Positions 32,879 through 40,729 of a stretch of 64,000 nt of DNA are shown one piece after another. The notes beneath the pieces were generated by a model, which was not told the origin of the DNA, made no database searches, and was given only the letters and a program-made list of their open reading frames with translations. The first letter of the stretch is position 1. Each line of letters begins with the position of its first letter. A program made the translations under genes and the position numbers. The stretch is from Mycolicibacterium stellerae (GTDB taxonomy: Bacteria; Actinomycetota; Actinomycetes; Mycobacteriales; Mycobacteriaceae), in contig NZ_RARC01000014.1 in the NCBI RefSeq assembly GCF_003719305.1, positions 62,001 to 126,000 of the forward strand, in the 5' to 3' direction.

Positions 32879-34314
32879 TACTCGGCCGCTCCGTTGACGC
32901 TGGCGCCGACCTTCTCGTACTTGCGCAGATCGTTGACCATGTCGGTGCGCATCTCACGCGGCCAGTCCAGCTGCGTCTTCGGCAGTTCGCCGCCCTCGAA
33001 GACGCGTTCGTAGGTGAGCAGTTCCCAGCCGTACTCGTGGGGTAGATAGTTGTTACGGATGAACCGCGTCCGGATGTCCTCGGGGAAGGTCTGCACGGAA
33101 CCGTTGAGGATGACGTGGGTGACCTTTCCCGGTGTGTACAGCACCCTGATGTCGGCCAGCGGGTCGCCATCGACGACAATGATGTCGGCGAGCTTGCCCT
33201 CGGCGAGGACTCCGACGTCATCGGGCAGATTCACCACCGCCGCACCGTGTTTCGTGCCGGCTTGAATGGCTTCCAGCGCCGACATCCCGGTGTAGAGCAT
33301 GAGTATCTCGAGTTCCCGCGCGTGAAACTGGCCGTAGGGCACGGTGGCGAACCCGGTGTCGGTGCCCATCGCGAACTTCACCCCTGCGGCGTATGCGCGG
33401 TGCAGGCTGTCCATGGTCGCCTCGTTCATCCGGGCGGTGGCGTCCACGATCGACTGCCGATGTCCCGAGATATCGGCGAATTCGACAATGTGATGCATGA
33501 ACAGCTGCGTTGGCGCCAGCGGTATCTGTGAGGCCGCAAGCTTGGCGATGGTCTCGTCGTTCATGTGGTTGCCGTGCATGATGTGGTCGAATCCGGCGGC
33601 CACGGCGGCGGCCACCTCGGCGGATCCCCGCGCGTGGATGGTGATCCTCTTGCCCAACTGGTGCGCGAGGTCGGCGCACACCTTCATCTCGTCGTTGGTG
33701 AAAGCCTGATAGTCGCCGTACGGGCTGTCGGCGAGCTTGATGAGGTCGACACCGGCCTTGACCTGGCGGCGAATCTCGTCGACCATCTCAGCCGCGGTGT
33801 TGGTCAGCTTGCCGATGCTCGACTCGGGGTTGCCGGTCGCGTCCGGGAACCAGTCGGTGAGGCCGTTGCTAGTGGTGAGATACCTTCCTGCACTGGTCAT
33901 CCTGGGCCCGTGCACGAGGCCCTGTTTGATGCCTTCTCGCAGGCCTACACCGATGAAATAGCTTCCGCCAGGCTGCGAAATGCTGGTCACACCCGCGGCC
34001 AGCACCTTCTCCACGTTCGCGGCGGCGATCAGCGTGCGCAGTTCCGGTGGTGTGTAGATGCTGATTTCTTCCTCGGTGCGCGCCAACCCGTAGGTCATGT
34101 GGCAGTGCACGTCGATCAGCCCTGGCATCACTGTCTTGCCGCCGGCGTCGATCACCGTCAACTGCGCGCCACGGGGAATGTCGGCTTCGCGGTCGACGGC
34201 ACCGAGTTTGACGATGCGGGCGTTGTGCACCAGAACGGCGCAGCCCGGCATCGGCGGGTTGGCATCGCCGTCGACGACGGTGCCGTTATCGATCAGTAGC
34301 CAGTTGTCGGTCAT
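32878..34314 (-). CDS. Amidohydrolase-superfamily metal-dependent hydrolase
   Basis: A 478-residue TIM-barrel amidohydrolase. Visible metal and catalytic motifs are HxH in DVHCHM, a Lys in VDLIKLADSPY that may be carboxylated, HARG, HGNHM and the Asp in GTDTGF. The C-terminal composite beta-sandwich includes GKLADIIVVDGDPLADI. It is closest in style to Xaa-Pro dipeptidase/imidazolonepropionase-like members that cleave amide or cyclic-amide bonds. No signal peptide is seen, so it is cytoplasmic. Overlaps on both sides tie it to the alpha/beta hydrolase and the ABC importer. It may release the amine or acyl part of the imported compound. Confidence 0.87.
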   Translation of the reverse strand: MTDNWLLIDNGTVVDGDANPPMPGCAVLVHNARIVKLGAVDREADIPRGAQLTVIDAGGKTVMPGLIDVHCHMTYGLARTEEEISIYTPPELRTLIAAANVEKVLAAGVTSISQPGGSYFIGVGLREGIKQGLVHGPRMTSAGRYLTTSNGLTDWFPDATGNPESSIGKLTNTAAEMVDEIRRQVKAGVDLIKLADSPYGDYQAFTNDEMKVCADLAHQLGKRITIHARGSAEVAAAVAAGFDHIMHGNHMNDETIAKLAASQIPLAPTQLFMHHIVEFADISGHRQSIVDATARMNEATMDSLHRAYAAGVKFAMGTDTGFATVPYGQFHARELEILMLYTGMSALEAIQAGTKHGAAVVNLPDDVGVLAEGKLADIIVVDGDPLADIRVLYTPGKVTHVILNGSVQTFPEDIRTRFIRNNYLPHEYGWELLTYERVFEGGELPKTQLDWPREMRTDMVNDLRKYEKVGASVNGAAE

Positions 34315-35192
34315 CGAACACCTCCTGTACGACGCAGAGCGTCGACGTAGAAGTCGGACACGACACCGACGAAGGTGTCGGGATCTTCGAAGTACGGAGC
34401 GTGCCCACAGCCGGGCATGACCTGCAGGACAGAACCCTTCAGCAGCTCGTGTGCGGCACGTCCCATTGGCAGCGGCGTCCACCGGTCGTCCTCGCCCCAC
34501 ACGATCAGCACGGGTAACTCGGGACGTTCTCGCATCAGCCGATCGCCCTGAAGATCGGTATTGGCTTCGGAGTTGAGGTAACCCGCAGCGGTCAGTAACG
34601 CGTCGCGCGCGCCCGCCGACGAGTTGATCATCGACTCCTCACGCACCCAGGCGTCGGTGACCATTGCCGGATCGGATACCAAGAACCCGAACTTCTTTCG
34701 CACCGCTGAGACGCTGCCGTCGGCGACGCCTTCTGGCGCGACCATGTTCACTTCAGGGAGCTCCGCGATCCCCGTGGTTCCGATCAACACGAGCCCCGCG
34801 ACGAGATCGGGGCGATCGCATGCGAGCCGGGCCGCTACATGACCGCCGAGCGATGTCCCCGCGACAATCACCTCCTCTAGCTGCAGCTCATCCAGCACCG
34901 CGCCGATGAACTCGGCGAAACCCCTCGGCCGGTAGTCGATACCGGCGACCTTGTCGGCGAAGCCGTGACCAGGGAAGTCGATCGCGTACACGTGGTAGCC
35001 GGCCGCCACGAGCCCCGGTATCGCCGGAATGAACCGGTCCGCACGCGAACCGACGCCGTGAAGAAAAACCAATGGCGTTGTCCCGTCGAGCGATTCGACC
35101 ACTCTTGTTCGGATGCCGGAAGCGGTCACGGGGTAGGAGATGACGTGGTCGCGTCCGTAGTTGAAGGGGATTGCGCGCTTGTCGGCGGTCAT
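34311..35192 (-). CDS. Alpha/beta hydrolase (meta-cleavage hydrolase-like)
   Basis: A 293-residue alpha/beta hydrolase. The oxyanion region LVFLHGVGSRADRF, the nucleophile elbow GTSLGGH, an acid Asp in WGEDDRWTP and the histidine in MPGCGHAPYFEDP fit MhpC/BphD-type C-C hydrolases as well as esterases. In an operon with a ring-hydroxylating oxygenase and an FAH-family protein, a ring-cleavage-product hydrolase is plausible. No ring-cleavage dioxygenase gene is present in the operon. The ATG at 35190-35192 shares a base with the Rid gene stop (TGATG); a GTG one codon earlier is an alternative. Confidence 0.85.
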   Translation of the reverse strand: MTADKRAIPFNYGRDHVISYPVTASGIRTRVVESLDGTTPLVFLHGVGSRADRFIPAIPGLVAAGYHVYAIDFPGHGFADKVAGIDYRPRGFAEFIGAVLDELQLEEVIVAGTSLGGHVAARLACDRPDLVAGLVLIGTTGIAELPEVNMVAPEGVADGSVSAVRKKFGFLVSDPAMVTDAWVREESMINSSAGARDALLTAAGYLNSEANTDLQGDRLMRERPELPVLIVWGEDDRWTPLPMGRAAHELLKGSVLQVMPGCGHAPYFEDPDTFVGVVSDFYVDALRRTGGVR

Positions 35193-35578
35193 CACGCGTC
35201 CCTGGGTTGCGCCAGGGCTTCGATCTCGACGACGAACTCCTCGTGTACCAAGCCGGCGACCACCAGCAGGGTGTTGGGTGGGTACACACCGGCTGGATAG
35301 ATCTCGGCGAACACCTTCTTGCGTTCGGACATGAACGGCGGGATGGTTTCTCGACCCACCACGAAGGTGGTGAACTTGATGACGTCTTCAAAGCCAAGAC
35401 CCGCGGCGGCGAGCGCCTTACCGACGTTGGCGAACGCGCCTCGAACCTGTTCCTCGGGAGACGTGCCGTCCGTACCGAACTGACCGGCGATGGCAACCAC
35501 ACCGCCGGCGACCGCGACCGGCGAGTAGTCGCCAAACAGCGAAAGTCCCTCTACCGTCGGCATATAACGTACGCTCAT
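35192..35578 (-). CDS. Rid-family (YjgF/YER057c) protein lacking the catalytic arginine
   Basis: A 128-residue Rid protein. Family blocks VAIAGQFGTDG, AFANVGKALAAAGLGFEDVIKFTTFV and VVEIEALA are clear. The arginine of the PxR motif that binds the carboxylate of 2-aminoacrylate in true RidA is replaced: the sequence reads YPPNTLLVVAGL, with Asn at that position. It is therefore not a canonical imine deaminase and belongs with the less understood Rid groups that occur in catabolic operons, for example next to amidohydrolases or in 2-aminomuconate-type pathways. It starts 24 bp after the GntR gene. Confidence 0.87.
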   Translation of the reverse strand: MSVRYMPTVEGLSLFGDYSPVAVAGGVVAIAGQFGTDGTSPEEQVRGAFANVGKALAAAGLGFEDVIKFTTFVVGRETIPPFMSERKKVFAEIYPAGVYPPNTLLVVAGLVHEEFVVEIEALAQPRDA

Positions 35579-35602
35579 GCTGTCTCCTCTCCCATTTCGT
35601 GG

Positions 35603-36286
35603 TTATTCCGGAAGCGTCGGGGCGACGTGCTCAACGGTCGAGCGAAGGTGGCGTCGGATCGCAGCCTCCATCGCGTCAGCATCCCCGGCCCGTAGGGCAT
35701 CGAGCATTTCCTGATGCCCGTGGACGGCATCCAACGCGGGCGGTCTGCTCGAAACCAGGATTCGTACGTAGAACTTGGCGCGTGCGGCGAGCGTGCCGAT
35801 CAGGGCGACCAACTCCACGTTGGCGCACGGGGCATAGATGGCCGCATGGAACTGCTGGTTCAGTTGCGCCCACGCGACGGGGTCATCCACTGCGGCCATC
35901 CGGTCGTTGATGGCGGCGATCTCGCCGATATGGGTGGTGTCGGCGAGTGCGACGACCTTCCGTCCCGCATACACCTCGAGCTGCTCGCGGATCTCATAAA
36001 GATCCAACAGCTGCTTCACGGTGGGCTTGGTCACCACGGCGCCGCGGCGGGGATCGATGGTCACAAGACCTTCACTGGCCAGCCCGTGCAGCGCCTCACG
36101 CAGCGGTGTCCGACTGACATTGAGACGTGCGGCGAGCTCATCCTGGCGCAACGGAACATCGGTGTCCACACCGCCGCTGATGATGAGATCGCGTAGCGCG
36201 TCGCGGACGGCGTCGCGCACGGTGCTGCGCGATATCGGTGCGATCGCGTCCATTCCCCCGGCGAGCCCCTCGGTTCTTGTTGTCAT
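35603..36286 (-). CDS. GntR/FCD transcriptional regulator inside the catabolic operon
   Basis: A 227-residue regulator. The winged helix is at about residues 20-85 (VRDALRDLIISGGV, RQDELAARLNVSRTPLREALHGLASEGLV) and an FCD domain follows with the histidine ligands (NQQFHAAIY, GHQEML, RRHL). It is embedded in the operon between the FAH-family and Rid genes (ATGA overlap with the former), so it probably autoregulates the transcript by binding upstream of the first gene. The palindrome at 38365-38393 is the best candidate site. Confidence 0.87.
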   Translation of the reverse strand: MTTRTEGLAGGMDAIAPISRSTVRDAVRDALRDLIISGGVDTDVPLRQDELAARLNVSRTPLREALHGLASEGLVTIDPRRGAVVTKPTVKQLLDLYEIREQLEVYAGRKVVALADTTHIGEIAAINDRMAAVDDPVAWAQLNQQFHAAIYAPCANVELVALIGTLAARAKFYVRILVSSRPPALDAVHGHQEMLDALRAGDADAMEAAIRRHLRSTVEHVAPTLPE

Positions 36287-37164
36287 TGATCTCCTCCCGC
36301 CCCAACGGTGTTCACGAGAGTGCCCAACCCGGAGATGGACATCTCGATGACGTCCCCGGCGCGCAGGAAGCGCGGCGGGTCAAACCCGATGCCGACCCCC
36401 GGCGGAGTGCCGGTGGCGATGATGTCGCCGGGTAGCAGCGTCATGCCTGCACTGATGGTGGCGATCAGTTCCGGTATGTCGAAGATCAGGTCGACCGTCT
36501 TGGCGCTCTGTCGTAGTTCGCCGTTGATGCGGGTTTCGATGAGAACGTCGCGGTAGTCGATCTCGTCGGCGGTCACCGCGTAAGGCCCCATCGGGCACAG
36601 ACCGTCCTTCGACTTGCCGAGAAACCACTGCCGGTGGGCGTGCTGGATGTCGCGGGCGGTGACGTCGTTGACGATGGTGTAGCCCCACACGTGTGACATC
36701 GCGTCGTCGCGGGAGATGTTCTTGCCAGTATTGCCGATGATGACGGCGAGTTCGGCTTCGTAGTCCAGCGATTGGGTCAACTCATCATGGGCCGGGATCA
36801 CGTCGTTGGGACCGATGACCGTCGTCGGCGCCTTGGTGAAGACCACCGGTCGATCTGGAATCCCCCGTCCTGCAGTGGCATTGAAACCCGAAGCGTCGAA
36901 TTCGACCGAGTGCGCCACGTAGTTCTGGCCGATGCAGATGATGTTGCGGCGGGGTACCGGTATCGGTGCGACGAGCTTCACTGAATCCAGCGGGACTTCC
37001 TCCCCCGTTGTGACGGCGTCGGCGCCACTGGCGATGTGCTCGAGCAGACCGGTCGGCTGCCCGGCCCAGTCGACCGAATCGCCGCCGCTGAGCGGGAGAA
37101 CAGCGCCGTCGCGCACCACGCCGGCGACGATGCCGGTCGGACCGAGAAACGACGCGTACTTCAC
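36283..37164 (-). CDS. Fumarylacetoacetate-hydrolase-family protein
   Basis: A 293-residue FAH-fold protein. It has an N-terminal small domain (MKYASFLGPTGIVAGVV), then the metal-binding core: ICIGQNYVAHSVEF, LDYEAELAVIIG (Glu/Asp ligands), VWGYTIVNDVTARDIQ and MTLLPGDIIATGTPPGVG. Family members hydrolyse or decarboxylate acylpyruvates, or hydrate 2-oxopent-4-enoates, in aromatic catabolism. The initiator is GTG (37162-37164). The gene lies 27 bp after the FAD monooxygenase and overlaps the GntR gene by 4 bp. It is likely a late step of ring-fission-product breakdown. Confidence 0.9.
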   Translation of the reverse strand: MKYASFLGPTGIVAGVVRDGAVLPLSGGDSVDWAGQPTGLLEHIASGADAVTTGEEVPLDSVKLVAPIPVPRRNIICIGQNYVAHSVEFDASGFNATAGRGIPDRPVVFTKAPTTVIGPNDVIPAHDELTQSLDYEAELAVIIGNTGKNISRDDAMSHVWGYTIVNDVTARDIQHAHRQWFLGKSKDGLCPMGPYAVTADEIDYRDVLIETRINGELRQSAKTVDLIFDIPELIATISAGMTLLPGDIIATGTPPGVGIGFDPPRFLRAGDVIEMSISGLGTLVNTVGAGGDQ

Positions 37165-37191
37165 CTGCGGGCCTCCTGATGTCTGGGGAGT

Positions 37192-38334
37192 TCACGTACG
37201 AACGGGGTCTAAGCGCGCGCCGGCGGGTACCGTGCGTGCGCCCTTGTTCAGGGCGTTCTGGAAGGCTCGTGTGCCCGATACCGACCGCAGCATGCGTGCG
37301 CGCACAGGGTCGAGTCGCTCCGGCACCTTGGCGAGGACGAATCCGTACAGGTACGACCACCACTGCACGTGGTCGGAGAGTCCTCGACATTCCTTCTCCC
37401 AGCGGAGAAGTGCGGTGGGAATGTCGGATTCGCCTTCGAGGATCATGGCTAAAGCCATGGCGTTGATGAACGCGGTGTTCGCCGCCTGCCCAAGATTCGG
37501 CGGCATGGCGTGGGCGGCGTCGCCGATCACCGCGGCGTGGCCTTTGGACCAGTGCCGGCAACGCACGTTGACCAACCGATCCCAGCGGCTGGCTTCGGCG
37601 AATCGTTCGACGAGGTTGGCGGCGATCGGGAACGCGGTGCTCCACAGGTCACGGTCGACGGGCATTGTGCTGGCACGTTCATCATCAACCGGGGCGCTGA
37701 GGAAGATGTAGTCCTGGCCGTCGGTGCACGGGTTGTAGAGGAGCCGGCGTCGGCCATGCCAATACTCGATGATGGTGTCTTCGGGATCGCCGTCATTGCG
37801 GTCGATCAGCATGCGGATGCCCGCCTCCACGCCGTAGTCCACCCATCCGGTCGCCAGAATCGATTCGCGCAGCCGCGAATACGTTCCGTCGGCGGCCACG
37901 ACGAGGTCGGCTTTGTGTTCGGTTCCGTCCAGCATCTGCATGACGCCATCAGGGGTGATGCTGACCGCCGTCGAGGACGTCTGGATGTCGACGCCGAAGT
38001 ACCCGGCCTGGGTGATCAGCGCTTCGTAGAGGTCAGCCCGCGGCGGCAGCAGCAGGCGGTCGCTGGGGGTGGTTGGCCGGGACATCAAGGTGCGGCCATT
38101 GCGGTCGGCTATCCGCCATTCCGCGATTGTCCGAGCCCGGGCGGTCGCCCGGTCGTAAGCACCGACGACCTCAAGAGCGCGCAGTCCGCTTTCCCAGATC
38201 CAGATCCCGGCCCCGAACATGCGCAGATCTGCGTTGCGTTCGTGCAGGCGAACCGTCCATCCGAGTTGAGCCAGCCTGGTCGCCAGAAGCAATCCCGACA
38301 GGCCGGCGCCCGCGATTTCTGCAGTTCTTCGCAT
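37192..38334 (-). CDS. FAD-dependent aromatic monooxygenase (class A flavoprotein)
   Basis: A 380-residue single-component flavin hydroxylase of the p-hydroxybenzoate/salicylate/6-hydroxynicotinate hydroxylase kind. The ADP-binding motif GAGLSGLLLATRL starts at residue 9, the middle DG motif reads LVVAADGTYSRLR, and the FAD ribityl motif is AVIGDAAHAMPPNLGQAANTA. The substrate is probably a phenolic or heteroaromatic acid. It is the first gene of the 11-gene operon; the promoter should lie in 38335-38520, where a strong palindrome is found. Confidence 0.9.
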   Translation of the reverse strand: MRRTAEIAGAGLSGLLLATRLAQLGWTVRLHERNADLRMFGAGIWIWESGLRALEVVGAYDRATARARTIAEWRIADRNGRTLMSRPTTPSDRLLLPPRADLYEALITQAGYFGVDIQTSSTAVSITPDGVMQMLDGTEHKADLVVAADGTYSRLRESILATGWVDYGVEAGIRMLIDRNDGDPEDTIIEYWHGRRRLLYNPCTDGQDYIFLSAPVDDERASTMPVDRDLWSTAFPIAANLVERFAEASRWDRLVNVRCRHWSKGHAAVIGDAAHAMPPNLGQAANTAFINAMALAMILEGESDIPTALLRWEKECRGLSDHVQWWSYLYGFVLAKVPERLDPVRARMLRSVSGTRAFQNALNKGARTVPAGARLDPVRT

Positions 38335-38364
38335 GATCTCCTGCCGGGAGGCGAGTTCGGATCT

Positions 38365-38393
38365 CGGATCCAGGATTCAGGACCCTGGATCCG
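38365..38393. promoter_or_regulatory. Palindrome upstream of the catabolic operon
   Basis: An inverted repeat with 10 bp perfect arms, CGGATCCAGG (38365-38374) and CCTGGATCCG (38384-38393), separated by 9 bp, lies 31 bp before the start of the FAD monooxygenase. No T-run follows it in the direction away from the neighbouring DeoR gene. An operator for the operon's GntR regulator is the best explanation; a terminator is less likely because both adjacent genes are on the minus strand and the DeoR gene starts far away. Confidence 0.6.
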
Positions 38394-38520
38394 AATGATG
38401 CTATTCCCCGCTGTTGAAGGCTGCAATAGAACTGTTGTTACGTTCTTGTTGACTGGCTGCGCAGCACGGCGGTGACCGGTGGCCGCCATGATCACCGCGA
38501 TCTAAGGGTGAAGACGACGA

Positions 38521-39306
38521 TCAGTCGTCGCCCACCTCGACCACGTGGACCTGCACGCCCGCCGCGGCGATGTGCTCCAGCTGTCGGGGATCGGCGGTCG
38601 TGTCGGTGACCAGGTGGTCGATCTCGCTCAGCGACACCATCTTTGCGAGCGTGACCTTGCCAATCTTCGAACCGTCGACGGCGACGACGACTCGTTGCGC
38701 GTTGGCGGCCATGGCGATCGCGGTGCGGGCTTCAGCCTCGTCGTACGTGGTGGCGCCGACCTCGGCCGACATCCCATCCGCACCGAGAACCGCGGTGCCG
38801 ACGGTGATGACCTGGAAGGCGTGCTCGGACATCGGGCCCACTGCCTCAAGGGAATTCGCCCGCACCAACCCGCCGGTCGCAATCACCTTCATGTGCGCGT
38901 CGACGGCGCAGTCGGCCGCGATCGTCAGCGAGTTCGTCACGATCGTCATCTGCGGGCGGCCCTTGAGCGATCGGGCCACCTCGCCCGTGGTGACCCCGCC
39001 TGTCAAGGCGACCGCCTGCGGACCCGCGGGTATCAGCGCAGCGGCGTGCTGCGCGATCCGCCGCTTGATGGCGACCATTCGATGATCGCGAAGCCGCACC
39101 GGGATCTCACTGCCACTGGGATCGAGCGCCCTGGCCCCGCCGTGCGTGCGCACCAGCAGTCCCTGCTCCTCGAGTTCGCTGAGGTCGCGACGCAGCGTCG
39201 CCGCCGACACCCTCAGTTCTTTGCGCAGCACCTGGGAGTCGACCTCGCCGCGCTCGCGCAGGAGCGACAGCACCTCACGCATCCGGTCGGTGCGCCTGAT
39301 CGACAT
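38521..39306 (-). CDS. DeoR-family transcriptional regulator
   Basis: A 261-residue sugar-operon repressor. The N-terminal HTH (RMREVLSLLRERGEVDSQVLRKELRVSAATLRRDLSELEEQG, in parts) is followed by the DeoR C-terminal sugar-phosphate domain (ALTGGVTTGEVARSL, MTIVTNSLTIA, IATGGLVRANSLEAVGP, VVVAVDGSKIGK). It should sense a sugar phosphate and repress the divergent GatZ-AgaS-kinase-GH4-ABC operon starting at 39404. The starts are 97 bp apart and a small inverted repeat lies between them. Confidence 0.9.
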   Translation of the reverse strand: MSIRRTDRMREVLSLLRERGEVDSQVLRKELRVSAATLRRDLSELEEQGLLVRTHGGARALDPSGSEIPVRLRDHRMVAIKRRIAQHAAALIPAGPQAVALTGGVTTGEVARSLKGRPQMTIVTNSLTIAADCAVDAHMKVIATGGLVRANSLEAVGPMSEHAFQVITVGTAVLGADGMSAEVGATTYDEAEARTAIAMAANAQRVVVAVDGSKIGKVTLAKMVSLSEIDHLVTDTTADPRQLEHIAAAGVQVHVVEVGDD

Positions 39307-39334
39307 GACGGCGACTCCTCGTAATCAGTGCAAA

Positions 39335-39353
39335 CGATCAGTTTTAGTGATCG
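39335..39353. promoter_or_regulatory. Inverted repeat between DeoR gene and sugar operon
   Basis: CGATCA (39335-39340), a 7 bp AT-rich spacer and TGATCG (39348-39353) form a perfect dyad in the divergent promoter region. A third TGATCG follows at about 39394-39399. DeoR-type repressors often bind repeated short sites, so this is a candidate operator. Confidence 0.5.
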
Positions 39354-39403
39354 CTTGGCGGCTATCCGTTGCGCACTATGAGCGAGCTTCTCATGATCGG
39401 TGG

Positions 39404-40729
39404 ATGTTGCAAACGTCCGGCTGGCTGGCGGACACGATCAATCGCCACAAGGCCGGTGAGCCCGTCGGCGTCTACTCCGTCTGCTCGGCCCACCCCACCG
39501 TGGTGGAGGCGGCCATCGCGCAGGCCGCCGACGACGGCAGCTACGTCCTGATCGAGGCGACGTCGAACCAGGTCGACCAGTTCGGCGGGTACACCGGTCT
39601 ACGTCCAGCGGAGTTCCGGGATCTCGTGCTCGGCCTCGCCGACCGGCTCGCGTTTGCGCGAAACCGCGTCGTCCTCGGTGGCGACCACCTCGGCCCAAAT
39701 CGCTGGCGACGCGAATTCGCAAGTGCGGCAATGGCCAAGGCCGAGGCGCTGATCGTCGCCTACGTCGACGCCGGCTACACCAAGATCCATCTGGACTGCA
39801 GCATGTCCTGCGCCGACGACCCGACGGTCCTCGACGACGAAGTCGTCGCAGGTCGGGCCGCCCGCCTGATGCGGGTCGCCGAAGACGCGGCACACCGCGG
39901 CGGCACCGATGGACCGATGTACGTCATCGGCACCGAGGTGCCGGTGCCCGGCGGAGCGCATGAGACGCTCGACCACCTCACCCCGACGCCTGCCGACCGG
40001 GCGCGAAAGACGATCGCCGCGCATCGGACCGCCTTCGAAGAGGCTGCGCTGCAACACGTCTGGCCGCGCGTCATGGCCCTCGTCGTGCAGCCCGGCGTCG
40101 AGTTCGACCACCTACACGTCATCGACTACGAGCGAAGCGCGACCGTCGAGTTGCGGCGCGTTCTCGACAACGAGGACCACCTGGTCTTCGAAGCGCATTC
40201 GACCGACTACCAGCGGCCTGCGCAGCTGCGGGAACTCGTGGAAGACCATTGGGCTGTCCTCAAGGTCGGGCCCGCGTTGACATTTGCGATGCGCGAAGCG
40301 CTGTTCGCGCTGGCACTGATCGAGGCGGAGCTGATCCCGCGGCCCTCCCGGTCAAACCTGATCGAGGTCGTCGAACGCAGGATGCTGGCCAACCCCGAAC
40401 ACTGGCGGAGCTACTACGAAGGCGACCCGATCACCCAACGCACGGCCCGCCGTTACAGCTACAGCGACCGGCTCCGCTACTACTGGGCCGACGCCGAGGT
40501 CGACGCTGCGCGCCGGGACCTGCTGGCGAACCTCGACCGCACGGGCATCCCGATGCCGCTGATCAGCCAGTTCCTGCCCTATCAGTACGACCGGATACGC
40601 GCCGGTGAGCTCGAGCCCGTCGCGCAGTCCCTCGTCCTCGATCGAATTCGCGACGCGATGCGCCCCTACTCCCGCGCCTGTCGTAGCACCACCGCCGATG
40701 CCCTCGCCTTCACAGGAGCAGCCGAATGA
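39404..40729 (+). CDS. GatZ/KbaZ-like protein (tagatose-bisphosphate aldolase non-catalytic-subunit family)
   Basis: A 441-residue member of the GatZ/KbaZ/AgaZ family. Hallmarks are YSVCSAHPTVVEAAI, VLIEATSNQVDQFGGYTG, VVLGGDHLGPNRW, KIHLDCSMSCADDP and VFEAHSTDYQ. Classical GatZ supports the aldolase GatY, but no gatY is present here. Some family members have been reported to act alone as tagatose-6-phosphate 4-epimerases, which would suit the pathway. The ATG at 39404 (or the TTG one codon later) is followed at once by the family N-terminus; a longer upstream frame runs through the promoter and is rejected. It is the first gene of the operon. Confidence 0.85.
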   Translation: MLQTSGWLADTINRHKAGEPVGVYSVCSAHPTVVEAAIAQAADDGSYVLIEATSNQVDQFGGYTGLRPAEFRDLVLGLADRLAFARNRVVLGGDHLGPNRWRREFASAAMAKAEALIVAYVDAGYTKIHLDCSMSCADDPTVLDDEVVAGRAARLMRVAEDAAHRGGTDGPMYVIGTEVPVPGGAHETLDHLTPTPADRARKTIAAHRTAFEEAALQHVWPRVMALVVQPGVEFDHLHVIDYERSATVELRRVLDNEDHLVFEAHSTDYQRPAQLRELVEDHWAVLKVGPALTFAMREALFALALIEAELIPRPSRSNLIEVVERRMLANPEHWRSYYEGDPITQRTARRYSYSDRLRYYWADAEVDAARRDLLANLDRTGIPMPLISQFLPYQYDRIRAGELEPVAQSLVLDRIRDAMRPYSRACRSTTADALAFTGAAE

